Assembly (NCBI GenBank): GCA_037893245.1
Contig: JBAIAA010000349.1
Coordinates: forward strand, 930,001 to 994,000
Source: Crossaster papposus
Taxonomy: Eukaryota; Echinodermata; Asteroidea; Velatida; Solasteridae
Direction: 5' to 3'
DNA length: 64,000 nucleotides
Below, one piece after another: positions 1 through 11,300 of this stretch. Below the pieces are notes generated by a model. The model was not told the origin of the DNA. It saw only the letters and a list, made by a program, of their open reading frames with translations, and searched no databases. A program made the position numbers and the translations under genes. The stretch's first letter is position 1, and each line of letters opens with the position of its first letter.

Positions 1-77
1 GTAGCTCATCAGTTTGTATTGCTGTGGTACCTGTGTGACAAACAATTGAATCAATGAACAAATACAATCAAAATGGG

Positions 78-250
78 TTAAAGGTAGGATACACCATTTG
101 TAGACATCAAATAAAATCTTACTACTGAGTTATTAACAAATATCTTACTTTATAATTGAAAGTAAATAGTAGACATTCAGCAAAATGATTGCACTAGATA
201 TCCTGTAATTGTTCCGAATAATTAAATTTTAAAAACAAAAATTGCAATCG
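78..250. mobile_element. TTAAAGGTAGG-family MITE, truncated
   Basis: Begins with the family terminus TTAAAGGTAGGATACACCA and follows the consensus as far as the start of the 135-bp tandem array, which replaces the rest. Fuller copies lie at 14644-15005, 39922-40300 and 60612-60984. Confidence 0.8.
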
Positions 251-1845
251 GTCTGTGGTCACTGAATGCAGCAGGATCCATCTCTTGCATTGTTCCATTG
301 ATTCATCTTTGGCATCTCTAGACTAGCTCTTAGAAGTGCCTCGTGTTTATGCACTCGTGTTGATGCTCAAGGCCAAACTGCCTCAGTCTGTGGTCACTGA
401 ATGCAGCAGGATCTATCTCTGGCATTGTTCCATTGATTCATCTTTGGCATCTCTGGACTAGCTCTCAGAAGTGCCTCGTGTTTAGGCACTCGTGTTGATG
501 CTCAAGGCCAAACTGCCTCAGTCTGTGGTCACTGAATGCAGCAGGATCTATTTCTGGCATTGTTCCATTGATTCATCTTTGGCATCTCTGGACTAGTTCT
601 CAGAAGTGCCTCGTGTTTATGCACTCGTGTTGATGCTCAAGGCCAAACTGCCTCAGTCTGTGGTCACTGAATGCAGCAGGATCTATCTCTGCATTGTTCC
701 ATTGATTCATCTTTGGCATCTCTGGACTAGCTCTCAGAAGTGCCTCGTGTTTAGGCACTCGTGTTGATGCTCAAGGCCAAACTGCCTCAGTCTGTGGTCA
801 CTGAATGCAGCAGGATCCATCTCTGGCATTGTTTCATTGATCCATCTTTGGCATCTCTGGACTAGCTCTCAGAAGTGCCTCGTGTTTATGCACTCGTGTT
901 GATGCTCAAGGCCAAACTGCCTCAGTCTGTGGTCACTGAATGCAGCAGGATCTATCTCTGGCATTGTTCCATTGATTCATCTTTGGCATCTCTGGACTAG
1001 CTCTCAGAAGTGCCTCGTGTTTAGGCACTCGTGTTGATGCTCAAGGCCAAACTGCCTCAGTCTGTGGTCACTGAATGCAGCAGGATCCATCTCTGGCATT
1101 GTTCCATTGATCCATCTTTGGCATCTCTGGACTAGCTCTCAGAAGTGCCTCGTGTTTATGCACTCGTGTTGATGCTCAAGGCCAAACTGCCTCAGTCTGT
1201 GGTCACTGAATGCAGCAGGATCTATCTCTGGCATTGTTCCATTGATTCATCTTTGGCATCTCTGGACTAGCTCTCAGAAGTGCCTCGTGTTTAGGCACTC
1301 GTGTTGATGCTCAAGGCCAAACTGCCTCAGTCTGTGGTCACTGAATGCAGCAGGATCTATCTCTGGCATTGTTCCATTGATTCATCTTTGGCATCTCTGG
1401 ACTAGCTCTCAGAAGTGCCTCGTGTTTATGCACTCGTGTTGATGCTCAAAGCCAAACTGCCTCAGTCCGTGGTCACTGAATGCAGCAGGATCCATCTCTG
1501 GCATTGTTCCATTGATCCATCTTTGGCATCTCTGGACTAGCTCTCATATAAGTGCCTCGTGTTTATGCACTCGTGTTGAAGCTCAAGGCCAAACTGCCTC
1601 AGTCCGTGGTCACTGAATGCAGCAGGATCTATTTCTTGCATTGTTCCATTGATTCATCTTTGGCAACTCTGGACTAGCTCTCAGAAGTGGCTCGAGTTTA
1701 AGCACTCGTGTTAATGCTCAAGGCCAGACTGCCTCAATCTGTGGTCACTGAATGCAACAGGATCCATCTCTGGCATTTTTCCATTGATCTATCTTTGGCA
1801 ACTCTGGACTAGCTCTCAGAAGTGGCTTGTGTTTAAGCACTCGAA
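251..1845. repeat. 135-bp minisatellite, about 12 copies
   Basis: Units begin CTGTGGTCACTGAATGCAGC near 251, 386, 521, 656, 790, 925, 1060, 1195, 1330, 1465, 1602 and 1737. Alternate copies differ at fixed sites (TTTATGCACT against TTTAGGCACT; GATCCATC against GATTCATC), so part of the array grew as a 270-bp dimer. The last two copies are the most diverged. It lies in a CFAP221 intron and has no coding potential. Confidence 0.97.
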
Positions 1846-2290
1846 ATGCACGATTGTCGTAGGTCGAGACCAGTTTCGGTCTATATCTCGATACCCAGTT
1901 GTCTCGGTCTAGGACCTTCGGATCCGATCTCGAGTGGCCCACAAAAGGTTCTTAGGTTGCCGAATACAAATGCCCAAGAGCCTGTAGCGTGCGCGTAGGC
2001 GAAAACTCAAGGTGGCAACCCGGAATTAAAACTATGTAACATTTGTAAAACAGTATGTAACAGTGGGCCCTGTGCTATGAAAAATCACAGATTGAAATTA
2101 TTCCTATAAATATATTCACCAGAAAAACAACGGCAACAATTCTTCCGACAGCCTGAAAGTCAGCGAGTGTGTAACATTTCTCATTGTGATCTAAACTCAT
2201 ACAGAGATCACTGTAACATGACGTCATCATCATCCCTTCAGCTGTCAATTGCTTAGCTGGTTAAAGTTTAGTGTTATGTCAACATTTTAC

Positions 2291-2371
2291 CTTCAGATTG
2301 AAGAAAGGCACTTTCCTCTTGACGAAGACCTCCGAGGACTTAGTGGGTACAATGCCCAGAGCATCGGGAGC
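2291..2371 (-). CDS. CFAP221: CFAP221 exon 12, last exon in window
   Basis: 27 codons encoding APDALGIVPTKSSEVFVKRK then VPFFNLK, matching human APDGLGLVPIKSSEV. Acceptor CCAACAG, donor GTAAAA. The coding sequence must continue left of position 1. Confidence 0.93.
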
Positions 2372-5300
2372 CTGTTGGAACAAGCCAAATGGGTGAACAA
2401 TTGAAATAAGTAAGCTGAAGTCGTACACGCTGAGAGGTCTGGGAGACAATGGTTTGTTGTTGATCTGGCTTTTTGAGGTCAGTGAGTTTTAGAACTCATC
2501 GCTTCACCGGTTATTTTCATCGTGGCCAGCTGTTAAGCTGGGTCACTGTAATTCGGCCTTTTAGATCATCATTCCTCAAGCCGTCTTTTTTCTACTTATA
2601 ATGACCCAGGATTGAATCCCACCTGGGTCTTTTTCTCATTGTCTTCTCTCTGCAGGTTTCTTACCATGTCATCCTTGAAGTCTGGGGCTGTGTAGGTAGG
2701 GAAGGCGTACGGCTTCACCTTCTCTGCATCAATGTCCAATGGGATATCCTTCCTCTGGCTGTCCTGATCTTCCCCATATGTGGCTGTAAGACGAGAATAC
2801 ATCATTTTGTACACACTCGGAAAACACCAGTTTCTGATAAGTTTAACGGTAGAATACACCATTTGGAGATATCGGAAATGTTTACTACCGAATAATTAAG
2901 AAATATCTTACTTAATTAATTGAAAGTAAATAATGATTGTAGACATCCAGCAAAATGATTGCGCTAGATATCCTATAAATGTTTTAAACAAATTGACGGC
3001 TTGTGACGGCTTGGGATTGACTTATGATGATCTGTCATGGCTTGTGATTGACTTATGATTACCTTTGACAGCTTGCGATTGACTTAGGATGTTGTCATGG
3101 CTTGTGAAAGACTTTGATGACCTGTGACGGCTTGTGATTAACTTATGATGATCTGTCATGGCTTGTGATTGACTTTCGATTACCTGTGACAGCTTGTGAT
3201 TGACTTATGATGATCTGTCATGGCTTGTGATTGAAGTATGATGACAGGTAACGGCTTGTGATTGACTTATGATGATCTGTCATGGCTTGTGATTGACTTA
3301 TGATTACGAATGACAGCTTGTGATTGACTTAGGATGATGTCATGGCTTGTGAATGTTTTTTGATTACCAGTGAAGGCTTGTGATTGACTTATGATGATCG
3401 TGACAGCTTGTAATTTACTTATGAGTATCTGTTACGGCTTGTGATTGAATTATAATGAAAGGTGACAGCTTGTGATTGACTTATGATGATCTGTCAGGGC
3501 AATTCCACAGGAGAGTGGACAAAACAAAACAAAAAATTTTAAGATAAGAAAAATTTAATTATCTGCCACTGTCGAGTACAAACTCTAGTTCATTGGAAAG
3601 ATTTTTTTTTATAAATACGTCAAGTATTTTTCAAAATATGCTTGAATTTGTAAACGATAAGTTGTATGCTCTGAATTAAGAAAAAAAGGTTACAATTTTG
3701 TGAAATAAACTTATATTTTAAAGAAAAAACAGTTTTTCTTATTGATTCAACTGATAAGTAGTTAGGGAACTGAGTATTATTAAACTTATGTGAACAAAAA
3801 TCAATATTCCATTGCTAGTAAGTCACATGATGGCCTCAGTTTCTGGTATTGGAACGATGTAACGCGAGTTACCAAAACATCATTTTTTTCTCCTTTCTAA
3901 ACACAAAGATAAAATTGATTAAGTACAGTATGATATTTTCTAAATTTCATTCACTCCAGAACTGTCAGTAAAAGAAAAAAGCATAACATCCTTTCCATTA
4001 TGAGGTAATACTCTCACAAAATGTGTAATGCGAGTTACCATGTAATGCGAGTTACCATGTAATGCGAGTTACCATGTAACGCGAGTTACCGACATGTAAC
4101 GCGAGTTACCATAAAATGTAGCCATTTTGTTTGTTTTTAAGTGATTTCCATCATTACCCTCTTCATTGGAAATACACCAATGTCACGAAAGATTGGTTTT
4201 AAGATCATAACCCTTTATTAATAATGGAAGAATACAAATTGTTCTTTCAACCCATGCATGTGTACATTGTACATAGGCAAATGTGTGTCTTTTGGCACTA
4301 TAAAAATCACACTAATGCCACTAATTTTTAAGGCTTTGTGGCTTGTTCTGTTAAAACTATGTTTGAGATTGCTTGAAGTTGTAGAAATTAAAAGTTAAAA
4401 ACCCACAATCACTGTGTAGTGTTTCACTTTTATTTGTGGACAAAGTGTAACGCGAGTTACCGTAACGCGAGTAACCGTAACGCGAGTTACCAACATGTAG
4501 GCTCTCTGTAATCTAATGCATAAAAACCACATCAATATTTGACTTTAATGTTGTCACTAACACACCCACATTGTGAAAAAACATAATTATTTAGGTTCTG
4601 ATATGTTGGTATGAGGAGAATTTTAAATAAACTGTACTCAGCTTTATAGCCATGTCCTATTTTTGTAACGCGAGTTACCGATATTAAATTTTCCCTCAAA
4701 ATTAAACAAAGGTACATTTTTGGTCTTTCTTTGGCTGTTCAGTAACTTGAATATTCACAATGAAGCAGAGTAAAAATCTACCTCCAATGACCCTGACTAG
4801 CAGAGTAGTAGCTTGAAAATCATTTCCTGGTCCCATTAAATGTAACGCGAGTTACCGTGGAATTGCCCGTCACGGCTTCAGATAATCTGTGAGGGCTTGT
4901 GAATTATAGATGATGACCTGTGATGACCTATGATGGCTTGTGATTGACCTGTGATGGCCTGTGATTGACTTGAGATGACCTGTCACCAGGGTTTTAGCTA
5001 GGACAAAATTATAGGGATGGGGCATTTCTGAAACGTGAAATTTGCGAGCGCGAAGCGCGAAGCCTTTACGGCGTGGGGTCCGGTGCCCGCTTAAGGGCCC
5101 CGAAAAATTTTGAAGCCGTAGATGCTCTCTGGTGCAATCTAGGCCACTCAGAGAAGTTGGTAACCCTATAAATTCATCTGAATTATTTTAAACCCAATGC
5201 AGAAACTGCCTTATTATAAGTTAGTCCACATAATATTTTGTGACTCTTTTTTTTGTGATAACAAATCTGTAGGCAAATAAATACAAATAAACAACAACAT

Positions 5301-8300
5301 TTTCAGTTGGTCATCAGTGGTTTTATTGTAAAATGAATTTTTTATTTTTTATTTATTTTTTTTTTTTAATTTTTTTTTATAGAAATTACAGGGATGGTTT
5401 TACAAAATGAGAGTGTTAATCAGTTACTAAGAAAACACACAGACTCAGAGTACTAATTTTAATTTTGTTTTGGTGTTTTATTTTATTTAATTGGGCCTCG
5501 GTAGAACAAAATGCTCAACCCATCATCCCCGTCCGCCTTTTTGTCCCTGTGGTATAGATAGAATTGACATCCTCCCTAAAACCTCTTTTTTTTAAGGATT
5601 CTCTGTTTTGGATCTATTTAGAAAAATAAAATGTTCCCATTAAAAATTGCTCCCGTCCGCCCCAACCCCCTCCCCTTCCCCTTCCCCTTCCCGAGTCCCT
5701 TTCCCCCGCTCTCTCAAACCATGCCAAATCGCCGGCACAGCGCAACAACAGCGCCCATGAAGAAAATCCCAGATTTTGACTGGTGCTTGGCCGATTTTCA
5801 GTGGTAACCTGATTCACGACATGCAGCCAACCTGCACCCACATGGCCATGTGCATTATCTGTTATGTCAAAGATGTATCGCATGTGGGGGTTGTGTGAGG
5901 CAGCGCGCGTGTGTGTGTACATGTACATGTATAATTACGTACATGTCGAGTTGGGCAACTTGCTTGCTTGTAACCACACACCGATCGTAATCGTTTTGCT
6001 GTGTTGGTGACGACTTCGGCGTGATTTGGTAAGCTGACTTATGACGTATGGCATCGCGCTGCACAATGTTTTGTTACAATATGAAAACAAATAATTGATC
6101 CACAATTTAACACAGAGAAATCGTTATAAAAAAAATTATAAGTTAATATTTTTAAAGCGTATCGATAGCGTATCGGAGGAATTATAGCGTGTCGGAACTT
6201 TTCGATAGCGTGTCGGGCCGGCACGCTATTTAATGCCTAGCTAGAACGCTGCCTGTCACGACTTGTGCTTGACCCGCGTTGACTAGTAACCAACTTATTG
6301 ACAAATCTAGACGTTTCCCGATAATGTTTATTCAACCTACCCGATTGTTCCCTGCCCTTCCTGTAATCGTCCACCAGTTGCCGAATCATCTTCCTTTTGC
6401 CTTCCACCCTCAGCTGGACAATGACCTTCATGGCTGCCTGCTGGAAGCGGCCCAGGGCTCGGTGCTTCATGCTCCAGGGGTCGTTGGTGTAAGGGTCAAA
6501 CGTGGCCACCGGCGGGGGGATAGATTCCACCGTCCGGTGGGTCCGTCGCTGGGTGCAGGCGGTGCAGCTCCGGTTAAACTCGTTGTCCGATAATGGGTCT
6601 CCCCTTTGAAACTAGAATGCCATTAATACAAAAAATTGTGACCCACTCTGCAAAAATGAGTCTGATGTGATAACAATGTTTTTTCAATTTTACAGTTAGT
6701 CAGAAAAAGCAGAAAATAAGCTTTAATTTGATATATGGCACAACTCTGTAGTGTAATGCATCGGTCTTTTACAATTTTGGGAAATTTGCTTTTGTTCAGT
6801 TATATTCCAAATGTCTTAAAAGAAATGAGGATTTACAATTGTAGTGCTTCATCAGATGCTATGGTAAGAGAATGACAAAACCTGTATTAATTTTAACTTG
6901 GGGATCAAAACAATCTTTTCAATCAATCAGATCTGAAATTATAGGTGTCGGAGAAACCTAAATGCCTTAAAACAAAAATATTATTTGTTGAAAAAAACAA
7001 TCGCCTCCGAGACAATAAACAACCCTTTACGTAAAAATGTATTTTGCAACAGACTTATTTTTGCAACTTCAAAATATTGTGTAAATACATTCTTGTAGTC
7101 TTTTACTACAACAGTGCTACAACGGTACAACATGCAACAGTTGTTTAAAACAACGATAAATCTCGAACTACGTGTCTCGCCTACTTTCAAGATCAGTTGA
7201 TTACCTTAATCTTAGGCCGTGTTCGAATTGCCGGCTGCTGCTAAGGGTGGACAATGACCGCCCATAGCAGCAGCATAGCAACGACCACAGCCAGCAATCA
7301 GACACGACTTTACAACTTGATCTCAAATGACTGCCACGCACATCTGTACATTTTGAACGGGCAATGCACTCCACACCGCCACCGTTTGCGGGTCTACCGG
7401 AGGCCGAGCAATTTGCCCGTTCCGAACAGGCACATAGTGAACGGGCACTGCACTAGTTATATCAATTTGACACGTATGTGACCGTCCACGACGAAAAGTC
7501 TGTAAAGTATGCATTTTAACGTTTTGAGATAATTAGAAAAAATAAGCTTCAAAATGATGTATTACAAGACATAGTGGGTCTTTAAGGTTAGCTACAACAA
7601 GTGACACTGAATATGAACATTCTTCTTTTTTAAAATTGTTTTTCACATAATTTAATGGTCTTTTTCTCAAAATAAGCTCTGGCGACTTTACAGCCCTTTT
7701 GTCGTAGATGGTCACATATTTCAAACAGGAGAAACAAATTATTACTTCTAGCCCAAAAAAATGTTAAATGCTACAAATGTTTGCCGCTATAGGTTCCACT
7801 ACACTAAATACGGCGCCCATTGTAACCAAAACAAAAATTGAAAGAAAGAGCGCCGCCTGGTGACGCTCATGAGTAGAGTGGCCATATTTTTTTGACTGGA
7901 AATTTAAGAACCCTAACTCCCTCACCATTGTTATTAAACAATACAATTCCTTCAAAATCCTCCAACTTCCTTTGTTGTGTAGGGAGTTAGGGTTAAGACT
8001 CCTAGAATAATTTTCTCTTCAAATTTATGGGGGTTGACCGAATGATTTTTTTTGTATACTCCCCTCCACACAAACCACCCCTAAACTGGTGGCCCAGCTC
8101 AGGGCCCATGTCTCAATGTAGCCTCCCGCCTCTATGCCAAATAGACCCACGTATTGGTCTTTTTTGTGAACGGAATTCCCCGAGTTGAAAGCCACGGGTC
8201 ACCAATTCTTGATTTCCACAAATATTTTTACAATCAGTCCAATGTACAGGCCCCAGGGACCTCTTATTCAAAATTACCAGAGAGATCACAAAATATTAAT

Positions 8301-11300
8301 GAGCTCGCGCGCAGTGATTTTCAGAGATTTAGTCACATGCACCCCTAATGTCAGCTCTGGACCACACACAAACTTGTTTGCATAATCCAAATTGATTCAT
8401 AAGAAGAGAAGACTCACGTGGTAATCCTTGACTGCCTCTCTCCTGCTCTGTAGAATCTCCTCTCTTACTGTGGCAGTTATCTGATCCCTGCCCAAGTGAA
8501 CTTGCCTTTGAACGAGAATATTGGAGTTCAAACGATTTAAGGGTGTGCATTTACGGGTAGTTTGGAAACTGGGTACCCCGATTACCAAAAAACATGAGTA
8601 CCCAGTACCCGTTAAAAGTAGTATACACCATTGGTAATTGCTTGAATTATCAGGAATGGGTGGATTTTGGGGTTGTAATTTATATTCATAAATACCTGGG
8701 ACAGTTTAGGCATTCCTATTGGTCGAGAGCCCGTCACGTGGCCGGTATTAAACGGACGATAAAGACATGGCTGGAAGTGTTTAAAACCAGCTGGCAACAA
8801 AACCCTTCCACGCGATGTCGCATTATACCCGTCCCCAGGGCTCACTTTATTTCCAACCGTACCTCGTCTCCAATAGTAAGAGCGGGTAGTGTTGGGGGCG
8901 TACAGCTCGACACCCAGGGAACGAGGTTGCCAATGGCAGTAATAGTCTGGTTTATAGTAAATATGCTTTATTGCATGTATTGTGTAGAGCGACAGAGGCG
9001 GAAACATGTCATTTGACACACACAGAATAGCGAAACACCGAAATTTACTTGCGACAATTTTCCAAGATTTTTGGGTTGAATTTTACAAAAAAGGTATTTA
9101 TGAATGGGAATAAATGTGTGTTCGGTCGGTATTAATCACTCTGTTTAATACCGCTTGGAGTCAGTGATTAAAACCTCTCGAACACACATTTATTCCCTTA
9201 GTAAATGTCGTTCAACTGACCTGTTTCACAATTATGGATACTAAGAAAAGCAAGAAAAACGACGTTCGGTTTTTTTACCGGAGTCAGGCAGTGGTTCTTA
9301 TGATCGTTTTTTAATTTTTTATTTTTTTTTATTAAATTCAATTTTTCGAAACAATTACAGGATATCTAGCGCAGAACAGGACAAAAGCTATGGGAGAGCG
9401 AGTAGGTTTTTTGGGGTGGACAGTTTGTGACATTAGGAGGAGCAAGGAGAAGATATTACCATCTGAGCTGGTTTCTTCTTTCTGCGAGAACATCTTGCTT
9501 CACGTTGTGATCAAACAGGGCTTCCTGTACATAATATAAACGGCTTTCAACATTTAGGTTTCAACGACAGGAGATGAACGAGTAGTTGTTAAATCTCCGA
9601 ACCAACGTCTGATATGTGTGAACATATGTGACCGGCTCTACAAAAAAGTGTCTTATGTCGCAAAAAAATGAAATTGAGTTAAATACATGGTAAGAAAGCC
9701 CACAGTGTAAGCTTTCTTTTAGTATATAATATAGATCCATAGCCCCTCCCATTTTGGAGATATGACGTGTTTATATATTGATTACTTTTTTGGAGTTCAA
9801 ATTACACAACTGAGAAAACAGGCTTTGAAATAGCTGGCTCTGTTGTACTACAACAGAACGATGCACACAAAATGGTCGTTTTTGTTCAATTTATTCATGA
9901 AAATCAACATTTCTTTTAATGAAACCTTAAACTGTAGGTATTAAAGATTTCATTCATGACAACAAATAAAAAACACATTTTGATGAAATGTTTACCCTCT
10001 CAACGTTGAGCGGGCCATTACATGATAGTGCATAGCGCGACTTAAGACACCTTTTTGTAGAGCCGGTCACATATTAGCATATGTGTGACTCATTTCGAGC
10101 AGAAAAGTAGACAAAGCTACTGATTGGTTGACAGGTGTCAGCTGACCCTGTTTTTCGGAGCACGATCGGAATCGCACTATGTAATACTAGTTATCCCCGG
10201 ACAAGCTAGCAGACACAAAATAACGATAAAAGTAGGGCTTTGAAAGACAGAATCAGGATACAAGTAGAATTGTGTGTGGCTTTTAGAATTAGTTGGCATT
10301 GATACTCACTTATGCCCACGGCATCAAGACTTATTTGTCATGTTCTGTACTCACAACACCTGTGTTACATCCGAGTCTAAGGCCATGCTCAAATTATTGG
10401 ATTGGCTCTGACTTCGGCCGTTGCTATGCTGTTGCTAAGGGCGGACAATGACCGCCAATAGCAACAGCATAGCAACGGCCTAAGTCACAGCCAAAGCCAG
10501 TAATTCGGGCACAGCCACAGCTCTGATCCTTCACTGTGTGATTTACATACAACAGTGTGTAACATCTAATGGGATTATATTTTTTGGAATTTGGGACAAA
10601 TTTCGTTTAGAAAAAATAGGAAAAAGTTGAATTTTTAAGAAAAAATAAGAGTAGGAATTTGTAGGAAAAAAAGGAGGAAAAGTAGGAGCAAGATAACAAA
10701 AAATAAAAAAATGTAAGAAAAGTGGGAATACTTGAAAGTCTTTCAGTATTTTAGGATGACGACTGTGGCTTTCCTACAATGCAAACTTCTCACCTTTAAT
10801 TGTCTTGTGTTAGGAACTGTGTCTTGTTTTGCTAGAACAGCTGGAAAGAAAGAGAAAAAGGGTAGATGTCAAATGCCAGTGGTCATTTGTATATGACCCA
10901 TGACAACCTGTGGTGACTTTGTAACTAACATATGACCTGGGATGATTTGTGACTGACTGATGATGACCTGTGGTGACTAGTAGCCAACCTACAATGACCT
11001 ATAGTGATTTGTGACCGACTCATATTGACCTGTGGTGATTTGTAACCGACTCATATTGACCTGTGGTGATTTGTGACCGACTCATATTGACCTGTGGTGA
11101 TTTGTGACCGACTCATATTGACCTGTGGTGATTTGTGACCAACTCATATTAACCTGTAGTGATTAATGACTGACTTATGATGACCTGTAGTGATTAATGA
11201 CCGACTTATGATGACCTGTGGAGCCTAGTAGCCAACCTACGATGACCTGCGGTGATTTGTGACTGACTTATGATGACCTGTGGTGATTTGTTACTGACGT

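Larger units (their letters stand above)
6612..8417. other. CFAP221 intron 9, mostly unassigned
   Basis: Apart from the hairpin element at 7214-7312 and the small MITE at 7908-7995 I see AT-rich sequence without exons. The motif GGCAATGCACTCC / GGGCACTGCACT recurs near 7362-7450. Confidence 0.45.

Noticed and set aside
8594-9019. 140- and 135-codon frames on opposite strands
   Set aside because: Mirror-image frames in an inverted-repeat element, with no recognisable domain.
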